From assembly GCA_940337035.1 (NCBI GenBank), contig OW679197.1:62145903-62209902 (forward strand): 64,000 nt of DNA, in the 5' to 3' direction. The notes below the pieces were generated by a model. It saw only the letters and a program-made list of their open reading frames with translations. It had not been told where the DNA came from and did no database searches. The translations under genes and the position numbers were made by a program. Positions 37,651-48,844 of this stretch are shown here, piece after piece (within the stretch, counting starts at the first letter, position 1; each line of letters begins with the position of its first letter). This DNA comes from Agriotes lineatus (taxonomy: Eukaryota; Arthropoda; Insecta; Coleoptera; Elateridae).

Positions 37651-37863
37651 AAAGATTTGATTCATTTTATTCCGTGACCTGAAGAATATCGCTATAAGCA
37701 TGTGACATTTTATGGATGTTGATTTTAGGTGCAGAAAAGCTGGTATTATTAGTACAAGAGTTTGTAATAATTTCAACAAGGACTGCCTAAATGGGTTAAT
37801 GAGTTGACGATGAAAATGACCGTGACGAAGACGATCAGGGACAATGACGAATTTGAGGTTATC

Positions 37864-39900
37864 ATTATATTGGAAGGTGATCCATCACGCTAATAGTGGA
37901 GGTGTCTTGATACGAAGCAATAAAACTCAGTACAATAGTCTTCTCCACGTACATTTATTTAAATTGGCGACATGTTTCGAAACCAGACTGGTTTCATATT
38001 CGGGCCAAAAAGATCATCTACAGAGGCATATGGTTAACAATACTGTACATAGTAAAGAATATAACTTGCTGGTAGTAAAAACCACGTGTTACATGTGTAG
38101 GTTAAATTGAGGTTAGGTTAAAACGTTGAAAACGAGATAGCAATAAAATTTAAAAAACACATCACATTGAAGAAGAAAAAATGAATTAACCAGCAAACTA
38201 CGTTATAAAGATCGTTATACTGGTTAATACATCACTATATAAAAATTAAAAATTAAAAACAAGTAAAGTAGAAACTGTCGTTGAGGACGGCACTTCTAAG
38301 AATGGATTTTGATACAAAAGCAACTAGAAACCAGGTCAAGAAATCACTAGATTCAATGCTCTGAAATTACCAGAGAGGGTCAAAAGGTAAAAGAACAAAT
38401 TGAAAACCAAAAATGGCAAGAAATCAGACAAAACAATTTTTGTTAGCTATAAGCAAAATGTTGTAATCTTTAGTAGGATCAAAGTTGTGGTTGTATTCCA
38501 AAATGTGATTAGTAAAAGCTGATTTATTACGTTGGTAGATATTAAAGTCGTGGTTTCTAATGCAAGCTGAATGTTCTTTAATCCTTTTTTGAAAGTACGT
38601 CCAGTTTGACCACTGAAAAAACAGTTGCAAGACGAACACTCAAGACGGTAGACACTAGATCTTTCAAGTAAAGGGGTAGGATCTTTATTGAAGACTACCA
38701 ATTTCTGAAGGAAATTGGTAGTAGAAAAGGAAATTTGAAAATTGTATTTACTAAGAATGTTTTATAGACATGGAAATATTACCATAATAAGGGATTGAAT
38801 AAAAGGTTTTGTTTTCAGAATTATTGCTGGGGTTAGGATTGTTGAAAGTTTTAGACGAAGTTTATGATAAATGGGCAAAATAAGTTGAAGAGGATAACAG
38901 TTTTTAATAGGAATGTATTTAATGATATTAAATATTCTATTTAAATTTTCTGTTGACATAGGAATGGAAAGTAAACGTCTAAATAAAAATTGAAAATTAG
39001 CAAGTTTATGGGACAAAGGATGAAAGGAAGAATAAGGGATACTATGGTCAGTACAACTGGCCTTCTTATAAATACTGAAATTTAAACATTTAATTATGGA
39101 ACTATTGTTTTTTTTGTAATCAAAATATCTGAAAAAGGCATATAATTATTATGTTCAGTTTCAAAGGTAAATTTAATATTGTAATGTACTGAGCTTAGCC
39201 AAGTGTGATATAATCATTAATGTTAGGATTATTAGAATTGAAAATAACCAGGACATCATCGACGTATCTACCCCAGTAAATAATATAGTGAATAAAAAGG
39301 CTTCAATGAAAATTTTGTTTTCCAGGTTATTCATGAAAATCTCTGCTAACACAGGTGATATGTTAGATCCCATGGCTAAACCAGACTTTTGTTTAAAAAA
39401 TGAAGTCAAATTTGAAAAATTTTTGTGATAAAGTTAAGTTTAAACAAACTAGTAAAGTTTCAACTTGGTTATTATTAAGGTCTGAATCAAGCATTTCTTT
39501 TAATAAATCAACACATTCATTAGAAGGTTGGTTACATCTAAATAACAAATAGTGACATTTTTAGGTTTTTGTAAGTGCTATGGAGTTTTTTATGGCAAAT
39601 TTAGGTTTGAAGTTAGTGACGTTACTAATTAATTTGTTGAGCCAAGATGTAATGACCGATACTTAGGTGTTAGAAAGGGAAATTAGAGGTCTGATAGGAA
39701 TATTGGGTTTATGGATTTTTGGAAGGCCATATAATTTAGAGTGGAAGGGTTCATAATAAGTAAGGAAAGAGGGTTAATATTTAAGGATTTAATATTGTCA
39801 AAATGGTCTCTAATCGTCTTATCATTACATGTAAAAAGTATTTATTGACTTACTAGAAGATGTAACAGATTTTCCCAACGTTAAGAAAACGTATTAATAT
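37864..39900 (-). mobile_element. Penelope-like element A, degraded, about 2 kb
   Basis: Read on the minus strand. At 39420-39300: FKQKSGLAMGSNISPVLAEI, a PLE reverse-transcriptase block. Near 39255: YWGRYVDDVLVIF, the catalytic box, in a neighbouring frame. At 38701-38424: the GIY-YIG endonuclease (SSVYRLECSSC, SGQTGR, then IKEHSACIRN after a frameshift). At 37864-38400: noncoding terminal repeat sequence. That terminal repeat is shared with 58480-59290. It contains a decayed hammerhead-like motif at about 37963-38008. Frameshifts and stops make the ORF inactive. Confidence 0.85.
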
Positions 39901-40984
39901 GCGCATAGAGAGGCGTTATTACCTATTAGTCGCGTTGCAAGAAGTTAATCAATTACTCAAAAACCATGGCATTTAGGAAAAACATGAAGATCAATCTTTT
40001 GTGTTCGATTGAACTTTTCTTTTGTGACAAAAACCGTTTACAAGGTATTTGCGAAAAATCTAAAATGCCTACAGCTTTTTTAAAATGGTGGCGATTTTTC
40101 ATTCTCAATTGTTCAGGACTTTTTACACAATAAACAGAAGACTTCAGTAAACATCTGTGCCAAATTTCAAAACCTTCCGATGTTTTTGTTATATCTTCTC
40201 TTTGTTGATTGGGCTAATTTGTCTGTTAACTTCATAATATGTTTAAAATAACAGTAGTTTTACAGAATGTTCATCCAATTTTACCAAAATTCTTTACTTG
40301 TTATAGTTTTAAATTTCACATATGTTAATTATTATTGTAATTGTGGGAAACGGTGATAATCGTATGAAGATTAATCCTAAATGGAGGGAGTGCAAGGAAG
40401 GTTTTCATCAAAATGGCGATACGGGACCTAGAATTATCAGGAGTCCAACTTTTCTTATTGATTTTGATATGTAACAGAAGCAATGCACATAACATCTTTC
40501 ATGTCAAAAAAAAAATGAAAACGTTTATGTGACACACAAAAATGACAAACAGTGAGTCATACGGTAACAGTAAGATTCGCGTAAGTTCAATCGGAAAACA
40601 GCTGACAGCCTCATTTCTTTTATAAAAATTTTCTACAACAAGAGTAATTCTGCAAATCAGAAATTTACCTTGAAAGCGCGAGGTGCTTTGCTAAACACCT
40701 AAAAGATTAGAAAGATCTTATCTTAGGTTACTCTGCATGCTGCGAAAAACCTAAAGTAACCACGAAGAAAGCTATTCAAATCTTCGTTCAGCGAACCAAT
40801 GCTGTGGAACGTTCTTCGGCGGTGAACTCTGGTTCGTAGCCTTCATATAGATTATTCTAAGGGCTAACGTGTGATTGCAAGCCCGTCAACCATATAAAAA
40901 GTCAAAAATGGGAGAGAAAGCGAAAGCAAAGCGGAAACACTAAAAATAAAAACGGACAGCTAAACAGGCTTGAAAACAAACATT
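39901..40984. other. Intergenic, no gene
   Basis: May include the far 5-prime end of PLE-A, but no recognisable protein remains. No other repeat end was identified. Confidence 0.4.
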
Positions 40985-41480
40985 AGCTCAAGTGGAAATA
41001 GTTATGGATGGGTCCTACATCAGATAGAGGGTGGCCAATAGATAGTTTGCTTTGAAAGAAAAAAATACTAGTACATCTCGAAGTATATATTGTTTGAGGC
41101 TTTTGCGGTTACTCAAATTATTCTTATTAAAAAGGAATTTAGGCTTAGACCGCGTAGTCTTTGTAGATGAACGCCCAGCATTCTCTGGCTTAATGTACAT
41201 GATGCAAGCTGCAAGGTCTTGGGAAACGTTAGTCAATATGAGTGTACAAACAGCAACAAGGTCAAATCTGTCTAGGTATCCTAGTTCTCAAGGTACTCAA
41301 ACAGCACGAACTACAAAAAAGCGTAACTGTCTCTTTTCTTGCATTTTTTCCGCAGTTGGTCCATCTCGATGTATGGCGTATTGTTGGTCGAGTAGGATGA
41401 CCAGGTCGTTTATTGCTATTGCAGTGGCGGATAAGATACCAAACCCTTTGCGTAGTGTCCTTGTTACTTGATTCCCTCAA
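40985..41480. mobile_element. Terminal-repeat remnant of Penelope-like element B, internally inverted
   Basis: 41200-41340 matches 48321-48450 in the same orientation (GATGCAAGCTGCAA, GAAACGTTAGT, CAAATCTG). 41080-41205 is the reverse complement of 48485-48605 (TTTGAGGCTTTTGCGGT, ACCGCG, TTCTCTGGCTTAATGTAC). The piece is therefore a head-to-head rearranged terminal repeat. The hammerhead core seen at 48312 is damaged here: the CTGATGA block is lost. Confidence 0.75.
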
Positions 41481-42633
41481 GCTGTGATGACATGGAATGC
41501 ACGCTATTTAGAGAAAAATTTTGACGTTAAAAAGTTTTCTTTATATAAAACGAACGCCCACTGGTTTATAGGCTACGATACAGCATGCTTGAATTATGAG
41601 TGTAAGGGAGAACTTAGCTTAATTGCTTTGTTTTGGCCTAAAGAAGCTTTGATTACATTTATTACACCTAATTATTACTCACCCTGTATAGCACACATAG
41701 ATTTGCGTTTTAATATTTTTCGAATCTACGTTTGGAGTGCATATCGCCTTGTTTGCAAATTAATTTTAGGGGTTTCGTGCAATTTTGAATTATAAACAAC
41801 CTGACTATGGTGAGTTTGATACACCCTAAGAACTCTTAATAGTCGTTGAAGATCAAACGACATTTCATTCAAACTAACGTTTATGAACAAGTGAAGTTCT
41901 GGTTCGACATAAAAATTTACACGGTGTGTGAAGTGAAAGCGGACACAATAGCACTTAATTAAGTTTAATGTAGTTGCATTACACCAATTATTATTGGTTA
42001 CACACTATAATGCCTGTATATATGAGAAACTTACTTTTATGTGTTTCCGATAGCTAGAATTTCATTATGTTCACTCACGACACGACTGTGATAAGTCCGA
42101 TGGGGTTTAAACTGTACACAACTGAACATCCGGGAAGGATAATTCTTGTAGTAGCTCTGGGTTTTAATGCGATTTTATTAGGTTGCATCATTTGAAATCA
42201 GCAGAACACCTGTAAATCACAAGTTTATTAAAATGATGTACCAAGTAATACATGCAACTTTATGTAATCTGGGATGTAAAAACCAGATTTAATGTTTTTA
42301 CAGCTTGAAAATAAGTCCTAATACTGAAAATTGTGAAAACTAGGTCGGAATGGTAAGCTTATTTGATAATTAATTTAGCTTAGATACAGGTGTAATTAGA
42401 GCTGTAGGCAGATAATGAGATGGCTTTTATATTAATAAAATGTTTAATTAGTATTATAACATCAAGTTATAGACAAATCAATAAAAATAATGTCAAATGG
42501 TGAAAATATATCAAATGAGGTGTATATTTAATACTTAGAGCGAGCACATTCTGGATTTGGGTATAGATTTTGCTTACAAGTTTTGAAATTAAATGATAAT
42601 TTAACAAATTTATACATTTTAATAATAGTTTAA
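41481..42633. other. Intergenic, no gene recognised
   Basis: A 103-residue plus-strand frame with an ATG at 41484 stays open to 41795 but matches nothing I know. Its composition is ordinary for the region. I do not call it a gene. Confidence 0.4.
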
Positions 42634-42955
42634 GGGTGCCAGGGTCGGTAGCTCAGTTGTTAAGCATTCTGACTATCAGTAGTCGCGAGTTCGATCTCCG
42701 GTTCCGGTGAGGTTTTTAAAAATAAAAAATGCGGTTGAAAGCCTCTACAGAATGCCATCATTCGGAAGTGATGTAAAGCCGTGGGTCCCATGTTACTATG
42801 ATGTGTAGCATGTAAAAGATGGGTTGAAACTCGGAAAAATTCTAAGTAAGACTAAGGTAGCTGGTACTCTGCATGCCTAAACCTAGACCCACGGGGTTGG
42901 CAAAAAGGTCCTATGAATGCCTACTTGCTTGACATCCGTCCTGCCCACAAAAAAT
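42634..42955 (+). mobile_element. tRNA-derived SINE, family C
   Basis: The tRNA-like head has GGTCGGTAGCTCAGTTGTTAA (A-box) and GCGAGTTCGATCTCCGG (B-box). The body contains GGTTGAAACTCGGAAAAATT and AGACCCACGGGGTTGGC. The end is A-rich (CACAAAAAATACTAA). The head imitates a tRNA, but the molecule is about 320 bp long. Confidence 0.75.
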
Positions 42956-43984
42956 ACTAAACACTACTAAGTTTAAGGGAACAATCTAGGGATATAATCA
43001 TTTAGGACAATGAAATGTAGTAAATGAAAAATTTGTTGACATTGCTAGCTACGGTATTTGTTGTTACTTAGTCTAGAAGTAGGAGTGCAATAATTATTAT
43101 ACCCCTTCGCAGCATATTATATTACATTAATTTTTGTATTGATATCCCACGTATTGGTGAACCCTTTCTATCAAAGTTTATGAGAAGTTTTCGGGAATTA
43201 CTAGTTACAATACGTTGTACACCTTCGATACCACAGAAGGAAAGCATTAATCACTATTGTGTTCAGGTAATAAAATAAGGCAATATGTTCATTTGGTGTT
43301 TTCAGAAAGAAGGGGATGCATTTCTTGTTTTATTTAAGTAATTGTTGGAGTATATTCCACTGACATTTTTTCCATTGTTACAGCTATTTGTATACTGTAA
43401 AATTTAAAAGGTTCGATGCGTTGTTCTTCTAAAAGTCGCGTTGTACCTGTTTCTTATGTTAAGCACGTAACTATTCCTGAGATATTACAAAGAAGCGACA
43501 CAGATGACAACTTTTGGGAAGTGTAAAGCACGGAAAATTTAATATTTAGGCCACATTTTACAAGGCGACAGGTATTGGGCGTTCGATTATTTATGGTAAT
43601 CGGTAAAATTGAAGGAATAACGGTTTCAGAAGCAACTTTCAATAAATTTATTTAAAATTATATCGGCATACTTTATATTATTAGATATTGTTATACAAAA
43701 ATATTTCCTTGTATTAGAGGTTCTTTGTTGTTGACAAATAATGACGAAAGCATACGTGTTGAACTAAGTATATTCAAACAATGTTTTAACAATATGGTAT
43801 TGGACGCGAGCACGGCAGTCGGGTCAATGGGGCGCATACATACGGATGGGAGCATTATTATATACCAAGTGATAACTACGAAACCTGGCCAAAGCAAAAT
43901 AGTAGTTTGATAATCATCAAACCTGGCCATTTAAAATTATGCCCATTTCAATATTTGAATTGCCATGAAATAGATTTGTTTCAT
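42956..43984. other. Intergenic, no gene
   Basis: Short frames at 43454-43930 on both strands overlap each other and show no domain. Confidence 0.4.
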
Positions 43985-45520
43985 CTAGATCATCATCATA
44001 TTAGCCCATTTTCATCCACTGCAAGACATAAGCGTTCCTCAAACTGTTCTATTTCTTCCTGTTCTGTGATACTCTGATCCAAGTGTTTCCGATATAACGT
44101 TTTAAGTCTTCGGTCCATCTTGTTGGTGGTCGTCTTTGAAGTCTTTTGTTGGCGCTTGGCCTTTCCTGCATGATTCTCTTTATCCACTTATTATTTTCCA
44201 TTCGTGCCCCGCCCAATTCCACTTCACTGATGTAAGTGTATAATGTTTTGTACCTTAGTTCATTTAATGATCCATTCGTTTTTCTTTCGATCTCTTAAGG
44301 TTAGACCGAGCATTATACCTTCCATTTCTCGTTGTGCAACCCTTAATTTAGTAACAGATTTTTGTGTCATAGTTATTGCTTCAGTTCCATAAGTAAAGAC
44401 GGAAATCACAGACTGATAGATTGTTTTTTGCTTTGGGGTGTTTGGTATTTGACTGCATTGTTATATCTACCTTGCCAAAGGCAATCCACGACTGAGAAAT
44501 GCTTCTTTCTATTGTGGAGATTTGCTTTTCTTTTTCTATGACGCTTCTAGATCTACAGGGTGACTTTAATAGTTGTACATATATTTTAACTCTTAAAAGA
44601 AGACCGTAAAATAACGTTATTAGTCCAATAATGTCTTATACAGATACTTTTAGTATTCGAAAAGAAGTAGGTTAAAGTTCTTTTAGAAAAGTGTGAAAGC
44701 TACAGGTAAGTTTAAATAAATGTAATAATTTAAAACCATAGGAGCCTGAGTTTATTAATATTTATATTAATGCCATGTTAACGTCATATTTTGAAAAATA
44801 TCTTGAATTTGAATTTTACCAAAGTTGAGAGCTCTGATATAATATTAATGTCAGCAACGCTGAAATTCATTTCCTAGTATTTTTAAATAAATAAGACGTT
44901 AACATGACATTATTAAGAATATTAATATAAGTCTCCTTTGGTTTTTAATTATTACATTTATTTAAACTTATCTGTAGCTCTCAAACCTTTTCAAAAATAC
45001 TTCAACCTGTTTTTTTGAAAACTAAAAGTTTTTGCATTTGACATTATTGGACGAATCATGTTATTTTACCATCTTCTTCTACCAGTTAAAATATTTAAAG
45101 GTACGGGGCAAAATCTGTAATTTTCCAGTTTTTTAATATCTCCATTTTTGTGTGATAGGATAGCCATGGTGTTATTCCAGTCGTATGGTATGTCTGTTTC
45201 GTTTCGTATTAAATAGTGAAGTTGTTATTTTATGTGCTTTAGCATCTCTGGAATTATACCATCTTCTCCTGGTGATGGTCTGTTCTTAAGTTGTTGTACG
45301 GTAGGTATGTTGTACTTCGTTTGCTATTATGTGGGGCTAAATCGCTAATCTAAAATTACTTATTGGTGCATCTCTATCTACTTTATTGATTAATGCCGAT
45401 TGGGTCGTGATATTCTTGATTTATAGAGTTCTTCATAATAGCTTCTTGAACTCTCCATTATTTTTGCTCTGTTGTTGGTAATTTTGCTATTATTGTCAAA
45501 CACTTTAAGGATTTATCTTT
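43985..45520 (-). pseudogene. RTE-like non-LTR retrotransposon, deleted and interrupted
   Basis: The upstream part at 45520-45086 has GEDGIIPEMLKHIK, DWNNTMAILSHKNGD and LENYR, the N-terminal RT blocks of RTE elements. The downstream part at 44570-43985 has YGTEAITMTQKSVTKLRVAQ, EGIMLGLTLRDRK and finally KTTTNKMDRRLKTL. The catalytic centre is missing between them. In its place lies the inverted-repeat element at 44572-45085. Many stops; inactive. Confidence 0.8.
44572..45085. mobile_element. Inverted-repeat element inside the RTE remnant
   Basis: The arms are about 150-170 bp and diverged: AGAAGA.CGTAAAATAAC, GTCCAATAATGTC and AAGTTTAAATAAATGTAATAA on the left, with complements in mirror order on the right (44930-45085). 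The loop has TAATATTAATGTCAGC. The left end may extend through CAGGGTGACTTTAATAG. It looks like a Tc1/mariner-type MITE, but the exact termini are not certain. Confidence 0.65.
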
Positions 45521-46039
45521 TTCCTTTTGTTCGCTTAGACTTCGGTACCTTTCTGCTACTGTTTTCCGCAAGAGTATTTTCTATTTGTCACGTGTTTCAT
45601 ATCTTCTCTACACCACTTTAAAATTTGTTTATGAGCTCCTTAGTAGGAATTAATGAATTACGTACCAGAAATCAAGCAATAGTAATATGTACAACTAGTT
45701 TCGAAAGTCATACTTTTTTTCATGAATTTGCAGTTTTATTAACGAGGGCGAAATTTGTTTTACACGGCAATATGATTACTCTTTAGTTCTAAATACTGCA
45801 TGCTCATTTGAAGTTTAGTATAGTGACAATACTTTTATATTTTGGTAGTGATTAAACGATTCCCATGCTCCTAAGTTGCAGTTACAGCTATCATGTATGC
45901 CAATTACTAAAATCAAAAACAATATGGTCAGAACATAAATAATTAAAGATATATGGGGAGTCTATAACAACCAAACTTAAATTAATGTTTTTAATGTGGC
46001 CACTGTTTACAATTACAGCTTCCAGTCTATCTTTCGTCG
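45521..46039. other. Intergenic with dispersed repeat
   Basis: 45688-45745 repeats the 19744-19800 sequence (CAACTAGTTTCGAAAGTCAT). Nothing else is recognised. Confidence 0.45.
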
Positions 46040-46183
46040 AAGTTAGTTAATTACTTATATTTTCCAGAGACATGTTGTATTTTTACTTACACTAAACGGA
46101 ATAGCAATCGCCTTTATTTGCATTCCTTTCATCAGTCTATCGACAATCCTTCCTTTTTCGAAATCATTCAAATGACGGGGCAT
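46040..46183 (-). pseudogene. Tc1-like transposase N-terminal fragment
   Basis: From an ATG at 46183 on the minus strand it reads MPRHLNDFEKGRIVDRLMKG, then IKAIAIPFSVSKNTTCLWK, the helix-turn-helix start of Tc1-type transposases. It ends in stops after about 40 residues, and no catalytic domain follows. Only the DNA-binding head survives. Confidence 0.7.
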
Positions 46184-47118
46184 GTTTTCACATAACTGAT
46201 TTTACACGTTCCATGATAGCGAAATATTTGACGGTTCATTTTATTCTAAAAGTTGAGGTTATTTTGGGGAAAACAGATTTATCCGATTTTTGACAAGAAC
46301 CGTATATTCTGACGTAAACGCAATTATCTTTGATATCCCTATTGTCGCACTAGCCGCTACCAATCTGTATAATTGTAGCCAAATTGGTATAAGGTAACGC
46401 TGAACGGTAACAACTAGAAGACAAAAGAAGCTCGCTAAATTACAAATTACAAGAACTTGGATAATGGTAAAATTTTATGTTTAGGTATTCGATGCCGATT
46501 TTAATTGCTGCTGACACATAGCTGAAGTTTGTATAATTTATGACACTAAAGAAAGCTTTACATTTCCGTTTAAATGGCAGTGAGATTAAAATAGAAAAAA
46601 AGTGTATGTTCGTGTTGCAGTAATTGCTAAGATATGAGAAGTGTATCAAGTAAATTATTAAGAGGTTACCTTAATTTTTTAACTATAAATCGAACGAATA
46701 AAATTGAATGTCTGATTTAATATTGTAGGCGTAAATGAGTTCGGTTTTATCGCAATTTTGAAGAATCTCGTCCTGGTCTGCTAGAGTAAGTGCTGGCAGA
46801 AAAAGGTAAAATGTTGCTTCTAGTATAAAACAATTAATAATTGTGTTTCACATGAACGATGACAATTAAATTCGCATAAAAAGCAACTTTCGGTTGGTCT
46901 GCATCATTATGTTGTATAAAATTCTATATATTGCGATAATTTTCAGGAACTTTTAAAAGAAAAAATGTATGTTTGTAAAAGTATATCTAAAGTAATTTTT
47001 TATTCTTTATTTTTGTTGTTGTTAAAGCTAATACTGTTTTTAAATTGTACCTCCATTACGCTATAAAACTGCTTTAATATCTAATCTAGGGATATCGTAA
47101 TAGTATATTATATCACGA
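46184..47118. other. Intergenic, no gene
   Basis: AT-rich; the 69-residue minus frame at 46440 is not recognisable. Confidence 0.4.
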
Positions 47119-47219
47119 GGGACTAAAGTGCACCATTTAATCCCGCGAGTGGAGTTTGTTGCCTCGAGGGCGAAGCCCGAGGGCAACAACCATTCAAGGG
47201 ATTTAGGCACTTTAGTCCC
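47119..47219. repeat. 101-bp imperfect palindrome at the 5-prime edge of a PLE
   Basis: The outer arms GGGACTAAAGTGC and GCACTTTAGTCCC are exact complements. Inner arms are TTGTTGCC and GGGCAACAA, around a GGGCGAAGCCC core. It is GC-rich compared with its surroundings and lies about 40 bases before the PLE reading frame opens. Confidence 0.7.
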
Positions 47220-47261
47220 AAGGTACATACGCTATTTTTTGCACTTTTGCGAACATTATAA

Positions 47262-47957
47262 GATGAGGAAAATCTAGCGAGAGAAAAGCTACATCTGTTT
47301 GACTCTTTACAAAAGAACGGATACTCAACTACCGCCATACTAAAAGCAATAGACAAGACCATGACACAAAAGGCTGACGAGGAATCTTCACCTCTGGAAA
47401 GCTTAGCATTTCTACCTTACGTTAAAGGCTCGACTGATAAGATAGGACGTGTCCTGCAACGATGCAACATCAAAACTGAGTTCACGAGTAAGGAAACTTT
47501 GGGCAATGGCTTCAGATCGGTAAAAGACAAGATTGCAAGTTTAAAAACCGCTGGCGTATATCGCATTCCTTGTTCTTGCGGCTCGTGTTACATTGGACAG
47601 ACTGGTCGTTCAGTTGATCTAAGACTTCAAGAACATAAAGGCGATTGCAAACACAAACGCATCACAAAATCAGCCGTAGCCGAGCACACATTTACAAATG
47701 AGCACACTATAGAATTTGAGCACGCCAGAGTACTTGCCAGAATACCTCACTACCTCCCGCGAGTGATACGTGAAGCCATAGAAATAGAAAAACATCCAAA
47801 TAATATCAACAGGAAAGATGGCTTTAAGCTTAGTAAAACATGGACCCCTGTGATAGACGATCTAAAGCATTACAACCACTGTGCGGCTAACGTTGCACTC
47901 GGACGACCAACCAGCGTTACGCCACTCTGGGCGCCTGGCACGGAGGACTATAAATAG
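47262..47957 (+). CDS. Penelope-like element B: C-terminal reverse transcriptase linker and GIY-YIG endonuclease
   Basis: The frame is open from 47262 with no own start codon (first ATG at 47361) and runs 231 residues to TAG 47955-47957. ESLAFLPYVKGSTDKIGRVL is the PLE linker. TAGVYRIPCSCG and CYIGQTGRSVDLRLQEH form the GIY-YIG core, RVLARIPHYLPRVIREAIEI carries the catalytic Glu, and HPNNINRKDG follows. The CxC and Cys spacing before YIG is typical of PLE endonucleases. The nuclease domain is intact, but the reverse transcriptase is absent, so the copy is 5-prime truncated. It nicks target DNA during retrotransposition (family knowledge). Confidence 0.88.
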   Translation, partial: DEENLAREKLHLFDSLQKNGYSTTAILKAIDKTMTQKADEESSPLESLAFLPYVKGSTDKIGRVLQRCNIKTEFTSKETLGNGFRSVKDKIASLKTAGVYRIPCSCGSCYIGQTGRSVDLRLQEHKGDCKHKRITKSAVAEHTFTNEHTIEFEHARVLARIPHYLPRVIREAIEIEKHPNNINRKDGFKLSKTWTPVIDDLKHYNHCAANVALGRPTSVTPLWAPGTEDYK

Positions 47958-47980
47958 CTCCGCACCGACCTTCGGCTCTA

Positions 47981-48291
47981 CCGAGCTCTGTAGAGTAGTG
48001 GTTATCACATCTGCTTAGCATTCGGGAGGTCGCGGGTTCGATTCCTCTGGTCGTCTGCTCTGATTCAGGTTTTTAGGTGGTTTTCCTGAGTCAACAGAGT
48101 ACCTTCTCTGAGGCGAATGCCGGGACAGTACTTCTCCACCTTTCCTGGCCTCTCTTCCATTCTCCACCCCTCCTTTCTCGCACCCTTCCTATAATTCCCG
48201 TTCTTGGCTGAAGAGGGACGGAAGGTCCTTATAGCAGCCCGCCCCCAGTTGGAGGAATTTAAATAACCCTGAACCTTTACCCTTTACCTAT
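47981..48291 (+). mobile_element. tRNA-derived SINE, family D, inserted into PLE-B
   Basis: The head is tRNA-like: A-box in GTAGAGTAGTGGTTATCAC and B-box GCGGGTTCGATTCC. The body is pyrimidine-rich (CTCTTCCATTCTCCACC). It is flanked by target duplications CTTCGGCTCTA (47970-47980) and CTTCGGCTCTTA (48292-48303). The insertion separates the GIY-YIG frame from the ribozyme downstream. Confidence 0.85.
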
Positions 48292-48311
48292 CTTCGGCTC
48301 TTAGTGCTACT

Positions 48312-48358
48312 TTCACTCTGATGATGCAAGCTGCAAAGTCTTGCGAAACGTTAGTGAA
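48312..48358 (+). ncRNA. Hammerhead ribozyme motif in the PLE-B terminal repeat
   Basis: Stem I is TTCACT (48312-48317) with AGTGAA (48353-48358), a perfect pairing. The conserved core is CTGATGA (48318-48324). Stem II is GCAAG (48326-48330) with CTTGC (48340-48344), closed by nine bases. GAAA (48345-48348) completes the core. Stem III is only AC/GT, followed by the cleavage position after T48352 (triplet GTT). This is a type I minimal hammerhead. The very short, palindromic AACGTT stem III implies weak activity as a monomer and better activity as a tandem dimer (family knowledge). One unpaired T at 48325 lies between the core and stem II. Confidence 0.8.
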
Positions 48359-48612
48359 TATGGATGCACAAACAGCAAAACGGCCAAATCTGCCTAAGTA
48401 TCCTCGTTCTCAAGATACTCGAACAACACGAGCCACCAAAGAGCATGACCATCGCGCGTGTTTCTGCTCGACTTCACAAGGTGCAAGGCACATTAAGCCA
48501 GAAAATGCTGAGTGTTCATATACAAATACCACGCGGTCTGAGCCGAAATTCCATGTTAAGAAGAATAATTAGAGTCACCGCGAAAGCCTCAAACAGTATA
48601 TATAAAAAATAA
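48359..48612 (+). mobile_element. Rest of PLE-B terminal repeat
   Basis: Homologous to 41080-41340, partly inverted there. Two short overlapping frames are by-products. It ends near TATATAAAAAATAAAG at 48600. Confidence 0.65.
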
Positions 48613-48844
48613 AGTTGATCGCGGGAGCCATTGAAATCAATAAAACTTGCGTAATCACTAATTAGTATCATGTTTTTTGTTGACTTGGAATTGTGAAATC
48701 TTTTTCAAGTTTAATATTCATTTTAAACATCCTGTTTAACTTATCCACGTATTATTTTAATGTTACCTATCAATTTGGTTTAAATTACATAATTTTGCAT
48801 ACCTATTTATGTAGGTTATTAGACGGGTTAAAGTCACATGTACT

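Noticed and set aside
41484..41795. 103-residue plus-strand frame
   Set aside because: Has an ATG but no homology I recognise and no gene signals nearby.
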